A DNA stretch of 64,000 nt from Catenaria anguillulae PL171. Taxonomy: Eukaryota; Blastocladiomycota; Blastocladiomycetes; Blastocladiales; Catenariaceae. Of the stretch, positions 11,479 to 23,603 are shown piece by piece. Position 1 is the first letter of the stretch; each line of letters begins with the position of its first letter. Location: the NCBI GenBank assembly GCA_002102555.1, contig MCFL01000003.1, forward strand, positions 248,001 through 312,000. The letters run 5' to 3'. Position numbers and translations under genes: made by a program. The notes below the pieces were generated by a model. It searched no databases, was not told the origin of the DNA, and worked only from the letters and a program-made list of their open reading frames with translations.

Positions 11479-11773
11479 GATGGAACGTTGGTGCAGTTTT
11501 TCCTTGGGAGAGTAATGAGGCGGTGGGCGACCTGAAGAGTGTGTCTCGCGAAAAATGCGCGAAGCAAAACAAAACAAGACAGGAGGTCCGCCGATCCGTT
11601 AGCGTTGCATGATATCACTCGTCTCTTCGCACACGCTCAGGCGCTGACGCCAACGCGCTCGTCTGCTCGTCTTTGGGAATGCACCCCTGGCCTGGCGCAA
11701 GACACAGCTTGCAGACTCTGGCTGGAGTGTGACAGCGAGCATGGGGCATGCGTCATGAAAAAGTGGAGATGCA

Positions 11774-13866
11774 TCAAAAAAGCAATAAATAAGCGACATT
11801 GAACAAATGACCTGACATCAGAAAAAATTGGTTCGCTTGCGATTGAGTGTGGAACCGGTCGCCCGCCGCCATTGCTGCTGGTTGCTGTGAAGGAGCCATA
11901 CCGCGACCGGCCATGGCCATTTCCGCTCGTGACCGCCTTCCGGCGTCCAGCTGCGTTGGAACGGGGATCATGGATGGGCGGGCAGAGCTTGCGGTCGCTG
12001 CGCCACCAACTGCGCGTTTTGTCGGGCTCATGGATCGCTGAACCGATTCCATAATGCGGGCTGCCGTTTGAGACCGCATCGGAGACAGCGAGCGGAACTG
12101 AGAAGCAGGAGGTGCAGCCGCGCGAGGGATCGCATCGAGGTTGAGATTGCCAAGCAAAGGGTCAATGTCGGGAATCAGTCCCATGGGTGCTGTTGCTCGG
12201 GACGCGTCTTCTTCAAGTCGCTTGTGAAGCCAGTCAATCGCTGGTCGTAGGCCACATATGCGGACCGGATTAGTCTCGGAAGGGAGAGTTTCAGGAAACA
12301 AAGAATAAATGAGGGACGCGTACTTGACTGCTTATCATCCCGGTCTTTTTTCAACTCGCCAATTTCCGCCTTGAGCTTCTCCCGTTCCCCAGCCAACGCA
12401 CGCACTTTCTCTTCGGCTTCCCCAATCCGTCGCTGCAGCTGCTCCACCTCCGCCTTTGCCCTGGACGCATCCGAAGACCGATCGCCCAACAGCTTTTCTT
12501 GCTGCAGTGTGACCATGTTCTTGAGCTTGAGTTTAGACTTGACGGCCTTGACTTCGTCCTGGAGCTTGCCGATAATCTCATTTCCCTTGTGAATCTCTCC
12601 GGTCGCCTCCTTGTAGTTGGCATCCAACGCCTCTGCCCGCGCGCGATGCGCATCTGCCTCCTTTTCGGCGCTCGCGCGCCGCTGCTCCTCGAGCTCTAAA
12701 CTGCGCTGAAGCTCATGGACGCGCGACAGCCGTTCGCGATCCCGAGCCTCGAGCTCGGCAACCTTTTCCCGCAGCGTCGACGTGGCCTCCTCGTGCCGAA
12801 TCAAGTCGCGCGTCAGCGCCTCCTTGCCCGACTGCAATTGAGCAACACGTGACTCAAGCTCGCCATGCGACCGCAACATTTGCGAATGCGTATCCCTGAG
12901 CGCTGCGAGCTCGCGATCCTGGGAGGCGAGGCGCGACGAGCAGTCGTCTCTTGACCGAGTCGCCGTTGAGAGTTGCACTTTGAGCGACTGGACTTGATCT
13001 TCCAGGTCGGAGCGGATGCGGTGTGCCTGGGATTCGAGGTCGCGGCGTTCGCGGTCGCGCTCTTGCATGTGCTTTGACCGCTCGTTGCTCAACTCGTCAA
13101 GGTGCCGCTGGGCTTGCCGAGAGATTTCGTCGGCGTGGGCCGCGTGCAAGGAGGAAATTTGGTCACGAGCAGCGTCGAGCGATGCAAGAGCATCTGCGAG
13201 TTGTGAGCGAAGCGAAGAGGTGGATTGGGATTCGTTGGATTTTGCCGTAGCGAGTTGTTCCTACATTCCGTTGCCATAAGTGCAGTGTGTAAGCGAGGTG
13301 TCCCTAGGTTGATGCACAGAAAGGAAAATAATGACGTGTACCTTGAGTTGCGACACCAGCCCCGCCAAATACTTTTTCACTGCTGCATCGTTTCCCGGCA
13401 CCAAATCCAAGCTCAAATGAACGATTCGACGAAAGGTGGTTGTTTCCACAATCTGCAACGATGCCGGCCGCGCTGCATTGTCAATCACGAGCTGCGCCGA
13501 GTACTTGCCCACTGCACCACCACCGAGCGTCCCGACGCCACTACTTCTGCTGCTTATGCACATGGTGCTTTTGCAGTCGTCCTTGCACAAGAGAAGCAGC
13601 TCCACGACCTTGTCGGGGAACACACCGAAATCCACCACAAAGCCCTGCGTTGACTTGAGCACATGATATTCGTCCTCGGTCATAGCCAGCGAGTACAGAA
13701 AGAATGGATCGGCTTCCTGGGTGATGGTGATATCCAGCGTCCGGCGTGGATCGCGGCGAGACGTGAGGGCAATGTCGGCATGAATGGCGTTGGTTTGGTC
13801 GGCGGCTCGGACAGTGAGAGGGACAGTGCCCGACCAGATGGGCGAAGTCGGTGGTGGGCCAGTCAT
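11774..13866 (-). CDS. SAS6: SAS-6 centriole assembly protein
   Basis: SAS-6 forms the nine-fold cartwheel that starts centriole and basal-body assembly. Exon 1 (13342-13866) encodes the globular head, with DPFFLYSLAMTEDEYHVLK, QGFVVDFGVFPDKVVELL and the PISA-like motif VPGNDAAVKKYLAGL at about residues 157-170. Exon 2 (12324-13260) is a long unbroken coiled coil (residues 176 to about 485). Exon 3 begins with AIDWLHKRLEED, the conserved motif after the coil, and ends in a Ser/Pro/Ala-rich tail with SPMR and SPTKR motifs. Introns at 13261-13341 and 12241-12323 keep frame exactly; total 642 residues, usual for the family. The gene is whole. Its presence argues for a flagellated life stage, since fungi without centrioles have lost it. 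Confidence 0.93.
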
Positions 13867-14768
13867 TGCGAAAGAGACTGTTTTGCTGGCTTATTGACGG
13901 CAGTGGGAGAGTCTGACAGGAAAATGATTGTGAATGCAAGAGCCAGGTCGTTGGGTGATCACCCGATCGGTTGAGCGATGCGGCGCAGATGCGAGAGAGA
14001 ACGGGGGTCGATGACGACGGCAGCCAAGGCGAGGAGCGTTTACACTGGGAGAATTGCATGGACTTTGTGCATGCCAATTGGCAAAAGTGCTGCTCAACTG
14101 TTGGTGCACTCATCTTCGTTGGCCATGCATGCGCACGGCCTCAGCCTCCCGATCTGCGCTCCTATCTTTATCTTTTTGCTCGTGTGCTCCCCGCTCCCAG
14201 TCGGGTCGGACGGACGATGCCGGTGCCCTCTTACCATGACACTGGTATATGTATTCTGCCCCAATGCATCGATACCGGTGCGCACCGCGCGCTGCAACCG
14301 ACGTCCCCCGCCAGCAATCTGCAGCCGTCGTGACACCAATCTGTCCATGTCCGAACAATTCAGCCGTGCGGACGGCGTCGCTGGCCACCGTCTTTAAGGC
14401 GTCCGCCGCCAAGTATCGCAAGCGTGGGGAGTCGAGCCTCTGTGCCCTGTTTTCTACCCAAAGTCCCAGTCATTCCCTCAGCTTTCCCCTGATCACTTTC
14501 TTCACAACACTTACAAATGCTTGGACGAGGCCAACAAGTTCCGCCGCCGTTTGCCGCTTCTACTGCTGTCAAGTTGTGAGTCTGCAAGTCGTCTGCAAGT
14601 CTAGTATCTGGTGGGTGGAAATGAGGGATTGGTATAAAGCCAATCGGCACCACTGTCCACCTTCCACCTGCCAAGCACTATCCCACAGACCGGCAACTCC
14701 ACTCAAGTCTCCCTTACCTTTCCCTCCTTCAGCAACCTCATCTGTTCTTCTGCATCTACCGTGACAAA
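13867..14768. other. Intergenic region upstream of SAS-6
   Basis: This 902-base stretch shows no gene I can support. Several frames are open for 100-170 codons, including one from an ATG at 14249, but they have mixed composition with no domain, helix pattern or conserved motif. A CT-rich stretch with CAAC near 14690-14765 could be the leader of whatever begins at 14769. Confidence 0.4.
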
Positions 14769-15985
14769 ATGACTTCGTCTTCTGTCCCTGACGGCGAATG
14801 CACTGGCTATTCGTTCGTCTACGTCAACTCACCGATTGGCCCTCCTCCCACCACCATTGCCAAGCTTCACCCCATCTGTACACGGGTAAGGTTCGAGTCG
14901 CGACGCAGCACGGGCCACTGATTTGGCTAAAGGTGGTCATCGGTACCTACATGGTGCTTGATGACAACACCACCTATGCTGTCTTCGGCTTCGAGCTCTA
15001 TGACGCCAAGGACTTCCAAGATCCCTTCATCACTATCAATGACATTGCTGTCAAGTTCATGCCCGACTTGATGCTCCCACCATCTGCACATACGCTTTCA
15101 TCATCGGCCATATGACCTCTGGGACACTCCCATGCGACTTGTGCAACGGTACTGCCATATTCTCACTGCATGAATACTGTCCGACCCTTTCACTGACAGG
15201 CTGTTGATGTATCAAACAGATGTGGTAAAGAACCACTGTACCATTGTTCCAAACCGCTATCAACAATCACTTGCAAATGAGTTGAAGATGGCTGTCGCAC
15301 TGCCAACTGCCCTGTGCGTTCCTTTCAAAGTCACAACCCACATCATTTTGAGCTCATCGTCTCTCATTATCACTATGCATGTAGAGCGAGTCGTTTTAGT
15401 TGCAAATGTGGTGTGCCTTTTTCGGCGTGTGGCCCACTTCCATTGATGACGACGGCACCCTTACCATTCTGGCTGTGCACTTGGGACTTTCGCCCCTGTG
15501 CTAGTCCCCGTGAAGCGTCCAATTTCCCGAGCCTGTGAGCGTGTCGTCAAGCATGGGCCCGAATCCCTCCAAGTACCCGGTGCATGCCAATCCCTCTTCC
15601 CAGCACAACTCGGGGATAATCGGAAAGCAGATCAGGATGCTGAGGTTTGTGTAATGTACTGTATTAGAAGAGCGACGCCCACACCCGTGTCTCGCTCCTC
15701 AGCCATGTATGTAGAGTGTTCTCGTTCCTACCAACCTTTATTCTCCCCTTTTCTCACCACGCAGGGATCATGAAGGCCAATCGCGACGGCGTCAAGACCG
15801 CACAAGACGAGCGCTCATCCCAGCGCCAGACAAACTGCCTGTCGCTTGACATGCACGTAGCGAGCTCGGATCCCGCCCGCTCTTCCTGGTCTTCAAGCAA
15901 GGCCACCGCCTGTGCGCCATCTCGTGCAGACAATTTCTTGTTCGCGTCAACATACCTCGATTGCGCAAGAAACATGTTGAGGTAG
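14769..15985 (+). pseudogene. Unidentified locus with broken coding stretches
   Basis: Several stretches look coding but do not join into one frame. From ATG 14769: MTSSSVPDGECTGYSFVYVN followed by SPIGPPPTTIAKLHP. From about 14870 in another frame: LYTGKVRVATQHGPLIWLK, IGTYMVLDDNTTYAVFGFEL and ITINDIAVKFMPDL. Then FIIGHMTSGTLPCDLCNG (about 15090-15150), FFGVWPTSIDDDGTLTILAV (about 15420-15475) and TFAPVLVPVKRPISRACERV. A GT/AG intron could be placed at 14886-14932, but the later shifts have no good splice sites. Either the gene is real and hit by assembly errors, as in neighbouring genes, or it is decayed. I do not recognise the family. The spacing and strand make it an independent gene, not part of the transporter downstream. 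Confidence 0.35.
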
Positions 15986-16355
15986 CATATTCCATTCTCA
16001 TGGAAAATTGAAAACTCGTGATTGAATGAACTCTGCAACTCCGTGTTGCTTTTGTGTGAAGAATATCTGCATAAAAACTTCTATGTAGTGAAGGACATTG
16101 AGACCTGTGGTCCGTGTATCAGTGTCTACCTGGCTGGCGACACTATTCATCTTTCGTGCATGGCAAAGGGTTACAGCCTTGCGGCTAGCCCCTCCAGCAC
16201 GTCTGATCGACGAGACCCACTAATCCTGCATTAGCTCAAAATAGACGTCGTCGTAGAAATTGCCGAGCACTGGTATAGACCCTACGCAATTTTACCCTCT
16301 CAGCCGCCGTGACCGTCCATTCCAAGACCTGGTAGCCGCTCGACAGGACCACATC
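15986..16355. other. Intergenic region upstream of the choline-transporter-like gene
   Basis: No gene is seen. The stretch is AT-richer than its surroundings and probably carries the 3' flank of the unidentified locus and the promoter of the transporter. Confidence 0.35.
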
Positions 16356-18517
16356 ATGACCCGTGTCACGCCAATTGATAACACACCAGCTTACGACAAA
16401 CCACCCGGCCCCATTGGCGGCCGCAAATGTCGCGACGTCTTCTGGTTGATACTCTTTGGAGCATACTGGGCGGGCATGGCAATCCTTGCCATTTTGGCCA
16501 TCGTCAACGGCAATCCGAATCGCATCATGTACGTTTGCCTATACCGCTGAGACGGTGTGTGACGCGTCGTGGCAGCTGGTCACTTCCCACGACGTGCTGC
16601 GAACAACAAAAACCGGACTCACTAACACGCGTCCATGCACACTGCAGTGTCCCACGCGATTCCGCGGGCAACTTTTGCGGCCTCAAGAACGCAGACTTGA
16701 CCAATGGCCGCGACCTGACCTCCCGCCCGTACTCTTCTTCTTTGATCCAACCAACTCGGTGCCAAGCAAGTGTGTGTAGCGTCGTGCCCAACCAACCTCG
16801 TTATCCCAACATTCGCGGCCAACAATTTCATTTGTGATTACACGACCACGCCACTTCGCAATCTACGCTGCTCACTGCACAAAATGCCGGACCTGTGCGC
16901 GCGTCCTCTACCAAACCAACGCCTTCTTTGGCCGATGCTTGCCGACGGCCGACCTTGCACAAGCCATTACTATGGGCCTATCGGGCAACGCAGGTTCATC
17001 TACAGTCCAAGCGGTCAACAACATCTTGACCAGGGCATGGATTATGCGCGCATCTTTATCCAAGACTTTATGACCACGTGGCAATGGATGCTCGGGGCAC
17101 TTGGCGCGTGTGTGGTCGTGTGCTTCATCTGGCTGTTTGTTCTTCGGTTCCTTGCAGGTCCGCTGACGTACTTGACGCTGCTGGCCGTTGAGGGTGGCCT
17201 TGGCGCGCTTGCATGGTACACGTACGGCCTATGGCAGACTAAAAAGACGGCCAACGCGCTTGTCGCCAGCCCGTCCGCCGCAGATACGCAATCCGAGCAG
17301 GTCAACATGGGCTTGTTTATCGCAATGTGTTGTCTTGCCGGCATCTTTTTGCTCATGATGATTGCCCTGCGCAAGCGCATCCGGATCGCCATTCAAATCA
17401 TCAAGGAAACGTCCAAGGCCGTTGGGTCCATGCCCTTAATTGTGCTATTCCCGCTCGTGCCTTATGTTGGTATCATTGTGCTCACCGTGTACTACGTCAT
17501 CATTGCCATCTACATTGAAACGTCCAACGACGTGACGAGCCTTTCCGCGCTGGGCGTCAACCAGTCCATCACCTACATCAAGTACTTCCAGTGGTATCAC
17601 TTGTTTGGGTTCCTGTGGACGCTCGCGTTCCTTGTGGCCATCAACCAAACGACTATTGCAGGAGCCATCGCCACCTGGTACTGGTCCAGGGACAAGGCGC
17701 ACCTACCTCGCTTTACCGTGCTCAAGGCCTTTTGGCGCACCATCCGGTACTCGCTTGGGTCACTTGCATTTGGGTCGCTGTTGATTGCCATCACGCAATT
17801 GATTCGCATCATCCTGGCCTATGTCCAGCGCCAATTGCGCAACACCAACAACAAGGTGGCCATGGCTATTCTCACGTGCTTGCAGTGCTGCTTTTACTGC
17901 CTGGAAAAGTTTATCAAGTTCCTCAATAAGAACGCCTACATCATGATTGCCGTCAACGGAACATCGTTTTGCACGTCGGCGCGGACCGCGGCCGAGCTGT
18001 TGCTGCGCAATGCGTTCCGGTTGGTTGCCGTGGACTTTGTGTCGACGTTTTTGCTCTTCTTGTCCAAGGTGGTGGTGGCGGGCGGGACGGCTGGCGGGCT
18101 GTACGTGCTGCTGAACCATACCAACACGACAGGCGTCACGTCGACGCAGGCCGTGTGGGTGGTGGCGCTTGTGGTGCTGGTGGCCGCGTGGATGGTTGTG
18201 AGTTGCTTCTTTGGCGTGTATCGCATGGCCATTGATGTACGTGTTTTTCCGGTCTTTTCGAACGCGCGCATTGGAAAGCAATTGGCTGACGACTTGATAC
18301 CGACGTTCAACAATCCAACAACAGACGGTGTTCCTATCATTCTGCGAGGATTCGGAGCGCAACGATGGGACCCCTGCGCGGCCGTACTTCATGTCGGAAG
18401 GATTGGCCTTTTGACGTCGATGCGGCCACAGGGCGCCCTCAGGTGGCGACAGAGACGGGTGGAAAGAAGGAGCAGGCAAAGATGGTGCAGTCCAAGAAGT
18501 CGGCGCCTGCGGAATGA
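16356..18517 (+). CDS. Choline-transporter-like protein (SLC44/CTL family), with frame breaks
   Basis: CTL proteins are multi-pass membrane proteins with about ten helices, implicated in choline or ethanolamine transport. Family marks are: RKCRDVFWLILFGAYWAGMA with a first membrane helix; DPTNSVPSKCVASCP; FFGRCLP; a long membrane core from 17040 (FMTTWQWMLGALGACVVV onward); HLFGFLWTLAFLVAINQTTI; GSLAFGSLLIAITQLIRIIL; and after the last intron CEDSERNDGTPARPYFMS. Introns fit at 16529-16647 and 18237-18324. The frame slips near 16725, 16770, 16900, 17032 and 18410. The last lies in TTTT: without that slip the protein would stop at 18414, but the other frame continues as coding-looking sequence (ATGRPQVATETGGKKEQAK) to a stop at 18515-18517. 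I chose the longer end. The core between 17040 and 18236 is clean. Confidence 0.85.
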
Positions 18518-18936
18518 ATAGAAATCGACTCCAGGAAAGGGTTCAAGCTTAGGATCAGTTGAATTGTCAGTTTTCTTGTTTTCTCGCGGTTTTGCGTTTG
18601 TCTGTCTGTATTATGTGTCAGTTTCGATGGTTCAACTCCATTCCTTACGAACGTAGACATTTCGTCCCGCTCCAGTTCAAGACCTGGCATGGGTGATATC
18701 ACCAGGCCGGCGCCGGTGTGGATTGTGGAGCAGAAACCTCTCGCATTGATGTATGCTGGCCGAGCCTCGTTGGCGGGAAAAAGAGATTGGCTGTTGCAAG
18801 ACCTAGGGAATGAGTACGTGTAGAACTAAGGTTGAAACACATTGGCAGAAAGAGAAAGGGGCATCAAGTACACACAAGCAAAAGTGAATTTGAGGCATGC
18901 CAGTCTACAAAAATCGCGGGGACAACCAAAAACAAA
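18518..18936. other. Convergent 3' region between the transporter and metaxin
   Basis: No gene is seen in these 419 bases between two convergent genes. No element beyond ordinary 3' flanks can be supported. Confidence 0.4.
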
Positions 18937-20590
18937 TCACTCGTCATCGTCTTCATCGTAATACTCGTCCTCCTCGCCCGCCCATACTCGTCCTCTTCTT
19001 CCTCATCAAACGCCTCGTCTTCTTCTTCTTCTTCTTCTTCTTCTCGTCATGATCATGCTGGCTTGATGCATCTGGGCATGCCTGGCCGCCAACTTTCTCT
19101 GCCTCGCCACTGCCTGCGCGAACTTAACAGCCTCGGCAACCTGCCTGGCCTCATTGGCCTTGACGACTGCCACATATCCAACAAGAATGGCAGCACCCAT
19201 GGCCACACTGGCACCGCCTGCAACACGCCCGACGACTGCAACCGCTGGCGCGTAAGCGTCTGTGGCACACGCATGACAGCGTCCTTTGCCGTGGTCCACA
19301 GCATGCGCGTGACGGTGGGCAGCGGCCGCTCGACCTTGACTGCGCTGATGCGTGCGGCGGCGTAGACGCGGTCCAGGTAGGCGACGAGCGTTGGGAAGTC
19401 GGAGAGGAGCAGCGACGCGGGGATTGCGGAGCAGAGTGGATGGCGGCTTGGCCGGTTGAGTCCGTGGGCAGGATCGGGTAGTAGTGCAGTGCAAGGTAGC
19501 CAAAGACGATGGCGTCGAGCGAATGCGGGCGGTCGCCCAACAGGTATGGGCGGTCGCCGAGGAGGGTCGCGAGCGTGGCGTACAGGCGCCGAGCAATGTG
19601 CATTGTATCGTCGGCAGATAGGACGCAGATCTCGTCGTCGAGCGAGATGGTGGGCGGTTTGAAAGTCCCCAAGGGAGCAGCAATTGTGGACGAACGATTG
19701 GGCATGGACGATGGAGATCGAGTCGACAGGTCGCTTGATGCATCAGCAGCAGCAGACATGTACCGGTCTTCGGAAATCCGGCCGAGATCGGATGCAGCTG
19801 GCGTGCGAGAGCCGGAGCGAGGTGCGCCCGTGCCAAACGTGGCGGCCGATGTTGACATGCCCGACGACCGACGGCGTGCTGCAGCCGATACCGATGCGGC
19901 CGATTCCTCCGCCGCTCTGGCGGCCATCTCGTTCGCCGACACGGCAGCAGTTGGCGTCAGCCTAACCGTTGGTTGATTCAACGGGCCCAAAAGCAACGGC
20001 CCCGCCCACTCGTTTGCCGCGCGTGCATTGATGCGCAACACGGCGGCCTTGCGCATGCTCCGCATGTGAGCCCACCTGGACGGCAGCGACAAGAGCCCTG
20101 CAAACATTTGCGACGTGGCCGTCGAGTTGCGCGGGTCAATGTACCAGGCAAACTGCAGGACATCGTTGAGCTTGTCAACGACAAGGGCCTTGATTGCCGC
20201 CGCATCCGCGCGCTGAGCTGGAGTCAGGCCGGCGTCCAGGGCGAGCGAGCGATCCGACTTGCGTGCGAGGACTTGATCGAGGCCGTGGAAGAAGGACGTT
20301 TCGTCGCGCAAGACGGGAAGTGAGCCCGACTCGGAGAGGGCCGGGTCGTTGGACTCGACCACAGAGAAGTTTGCATTGGCGAGAGACAGGAAAGTGATGG
20401 CAGCTAGGCAGCCGGGTCGACCGAGGGCAGTGGGCGGCGAGTGCCCGAAGGTTGGCCTGCCGCTGGAGCACTTGGATCGATGCCGAGTGATGCAGCGGGC
20501 GACGACGACGGCGATGGCGGCGAGGAGGCACAGGTGGGGCCGAGGCAGGCACGCCTCGAGGGGGCCCCAGGCATAGACAATCAGTCCCAT
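18937..20590 (-). CDS. Metaxin-like (SAM37/Mtx type) mitochondrial outer membrane import protein, with frame breaks
   Basis: Metaxins belong to the sorting and assembly machinery that inserts beta-barrel proteins in the mitochondrial outer membrane; they have a GST-like fold. The start MGLIVYAWGP is typical. LPSVDP and GCLAAITFLSLANANF match the N-terminal domain, followed by SGSLPVLRDETSFFHGLDQVLA, LTPAQRADAAAIKALV, FAWYIDPRNS, a Ser/Ala-rich linker of about 90 residues, and LGDRPHSLDAIVFGYLALHYYPILP from the C-terminal helical domain. Near the end a membrane helix (VGRVAGGASVAMGAAILVG) is followed by an acidic tail, EEEEEEDEAFDEEEEDEYG, ending at 18937. The frame slips near 20435, 19450, 19240 and in the acidic repeat near 19020-18970. 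The family residues on both sides are intact. The membrane tail supports a tail-anchored form. Confidence 0.83.
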
Positions 20591-20610
20591 AGTGGATGCG
20601 GGTGTGGTTC

Positions 20611-20661
20611 TTGGCTCATGGATTCCGGATCATTGGCTCATGGAATCGTTTGGCTCATGGA
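20611..20661. promoter_or_regulatory. Three copies of TTGGCTCATGGA between metaxin and RhoGAP
   Basis: The 12-mer occurs at 20611-20622, 20633-20644 and 20650-20661, all in the same direction, in the 338-base divergent region (20591-20928) shared by the metaxin and RhoGAP genes. The middle copy reads ATTGG, the inverted CCAAT box bound by the NF-Y/HAP complex. The copies are 20-71 bases upstream of the metaxin start. The rest of the divergent region shows no gene. Confidence 0.5.
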
Positions 20662-20928
20662 TGAAAAAGTGTCCACATCCACTCTGTGTCTTTTGAATCA
20701 ATCCGCCTCGAAGTGCGGTGGAATGTTCTGGAATGATTTGGGAAGAGCAACCCAATTTAACGGGTTATTGATGGCGTACGGGTGATGGGGTATTGTTGAT
20801 TGCTTTGCACACGACCGCCGCACGGCACGGCACCCACTCGATGCATCGGCGCACTCCATGAAATCATTGATACCAGCGCACTGAGCACCAGTCAGCACCC
20901 TCACTGTTCCCTCTTGAGATTCCCGCCC

Positions 20929-23603
20929 ATGGCCAGCTTCCAGTCGCGCCTGCGTGGCTTTGTGGGCAACGTTGGCGGCGGCGTTGGCGGCAGCACCAAA
21001 GACAAGGATAAGGATAAGGACAAGGACAAGGAAAAAGACAAGGACAAGGATCATGGACATGGCCACGGGCATCACACACACCATCACAAGAAGGACAAGG
21101 AAAAGGACAAGCGCAAGTCCTCGCTCACAAACTCGTCCGGAAACCTCAAGCGCGGTTCCTCGCTCGCTGTCGATGATCCCGACAATGCCAACGCAGACTC
21201 GACCACAAGCAGCACTGCTGGATCGCAGCCCAATCTCTTTTCTGCCGCCTCTTCCTCTCACCATGGCAACCATCACGGCCACTTGAACGCGTCGCCACCG
21301 GCGGCTTCATGTCTACCTCGGGCTCCGCCAACGACCTATCGTCTTCGTCCTCACACGGCGGCGGCGGGGACGCTTCTGCACACTCTGTCCCACCACGTGC
21401 AATCACGCCCGCGTCCGTCCATGATCCCTCGTCCCACAGCCACAGTCAGGGACTTGGCAGCGGAATGGCCCATTCCTCTTCCACCACCGACATGATCTCG
21501 GCCTCGGACCCACAACTTGGGTCCTCTGGCGCGCAGACGCCAAACTCAGAAACGGGCTCGCTCGAGCGCCCATCGTCCTCTTCGGCGTCAAACTCGTTCC
21601 GCAACCCAAGCGCGCAACAGCAATCAGGGAGCAACGGGAAATTGACCTCGAGCGAATCCAACGAGAGTTTGCCTGACAGCTCCAGTGGTGGTGGTGGCGG
21701 CGGCGGCAAGGCCAGCGGAGGTGGCAAGTCGTCCAAGTCCAAGCTCTCAAAGTGGAAGGACAAGGCGCTGGAAAAGTCGGAAAAGTGGATGGTCAAGGCT
21801 AACGAGCTGAGGCATGGACACGGCGGTAGCAACACAAAAAAGAGCAGTACGGATTGGTTTTTCTCTCTTCATCTCCCTTGTCGGTGCACCCAACTCACGC
21901 TTGAATCCACCCACAATCACAGCGGGTGAAGTCTCTGCACGCGTCTTCAGCGTTCCACTGCACGCGGCCGTTGCGGCTTCGCAAATCGACGAGACCTGTC
22001 CACTGCCGGCAGTGGTCATCCGATCCATTGAGTTTTTGGAAGCCAAGGGCATGTACGAGGTTGGGTTGTATCGCATTCCCGGATCGTCGTCTACTGTTGG
22101 CCGACTAAAAAACGTGTATGATTGCGGCGGTGATCTCAACTTGTTTCTTGAGGATCCGCCCGTGGACCCGCACGCGGTCGCAACACTGCTCAAGCTGTTT
22201 TTGCGAGAATGTACGTCTCTGAATTCATCTCGCCTGTCAATGTTCACTCCCATTTGCTCACCATTCGACGTCATGGAGACAGTACCCGAAAACATTCTGG
22301 GCTCATACCTCCCGCACTTTACCGAAATCCTCACCACGGAAGCGCGACCCATCCCGCTCATGGCCGCTCTTGCCCGCCAGCTCCCCTTACCCAACTACTA
22401 CCTGCTCAGCTGGCTGTGCGCACATCTCGCCCGCCTTGCGTACTTTTCCGACGTCAACAAAATGACCATCAAGAATCTGGCACTCATCTTCTCGTGGACC
22501 CTGCAACTCGACTCGCACTTGCTGACGACGCTCGTGGATCATGCAATGGAGCTGTTCCCCCTGACGAGCGATGGGTTGGTTCCCGACGAGGTGTACAAGG
22601 GAGAGGACGGGGAGGGCGGTCAGGGAGGCGGTGCGGGCGAGTATTCGGCCACGTATCATACAGCGAACACGACTGCCTTGGGTGTGGTGGGCGATGACGG
22701 GAACAGTACACCGGAAATGGGTTATTCACCACCCCAGGCGAGCGCACCCGCAGTATCCTCGCCCGCTAGTGTGTCTCCGCCCGTCGTGACCCCGGGCCAG
22801 GCCCAAACGTACCAGGCGGCAATGAACGCGCTTGCCGGGGCTAGCCCGGCGCAAGCTGATTCGGTGCCCTATCCTCAAGCAAAGGACCGCCCAGTCTACC
22901 GAGTCGGCCTGGGTCGCCGTTGCGCGCAGCCGTGACACCCGAACTGCAGCCTGTCGAAGCACCCGCAACACCGCAAGATCAGCGCCGGCCCGCGTCTGTG
23001 CGGTCCATGTCCCCAACGCGGTCCCCAACATGCCAATCCACTCAAGGTCCGCGACGGCGCCCATGGCATCCGTCCCACCCCCCATGTCTTCGTCGCCGGT
23101 TCCCGCACATCTGCATGAAATTAGTCCAACCGCGTCGCCACCACAGCTCAACCTACTCGGCTCGCTCGACGTTGGCGCGCGGTTGAGTATGGACTTTGCC
23201 GATTTAACCTTGGACCCAACGCTTTTACCAGCAACCACGACGGCAGCCAGTACGTCCAGTGCGGCCGCAGCTCCCTGCACGGCTACTCGTCGTCCTCTCG
23301 CGAATCCAGCCCGTCGCGATCCATGACGCAGCCCGTCCAAGGTGCATCGCCCAAACTGGGCCGGTCGCCGAGCCCAGCACTGCCGCCACGGTCGGCAACG
23401 GCGTCGCCGCGGCCGGCTTCGCCCGCTCGTGTACCATCACCCATGGCGGTGGATACAGCAGCAAGAACCAAGGAGCCCGTCACGGCGACTTGCTCGTGTT
23501 TGACAGTCCCGTTGCGGCTGGGCCCAGTGACAAGGGGTCTGTCCAAGGCGAGCGAGTGACGACGCCGCCACCGGACCCGTTTGCGGACCCCTCATCGCCG
23601 TAA
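20929..23603 (+). CDS. RhoGAP-domain protein with long disordered arms and frame breaks
   Basis: RhoGAP proteins speed GTP hydrolysis by Rho-family GTPases and so control actin and polarity. The domain begins after the first intron with ARVFSVPLHAAVAAS and holds GLYRIPGSSSTVGRLK (with the catalytic Arg), DPHAVATLLKLFLRELPENI across the second intron, and FSDVNKMTIKNLALIFSWTL. Introns are at 21847-21922 and 22211-22282; the second restores the family motif RELPEN by splicing. Ahead of the domain is a low-complexity arm with a Lys-Asp repeat (bases about 20998-21056), His-Gly-His repeats and poly-Ser/Gly. After it comes a Ser/Pro/Ala tail. The frame slips near 21305 and several times after about 22880 in the tail; the end at 23603 (PPPDPFADPSSP) is the best-looking one. 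The domain itself is clean. Confidence 0.83.
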
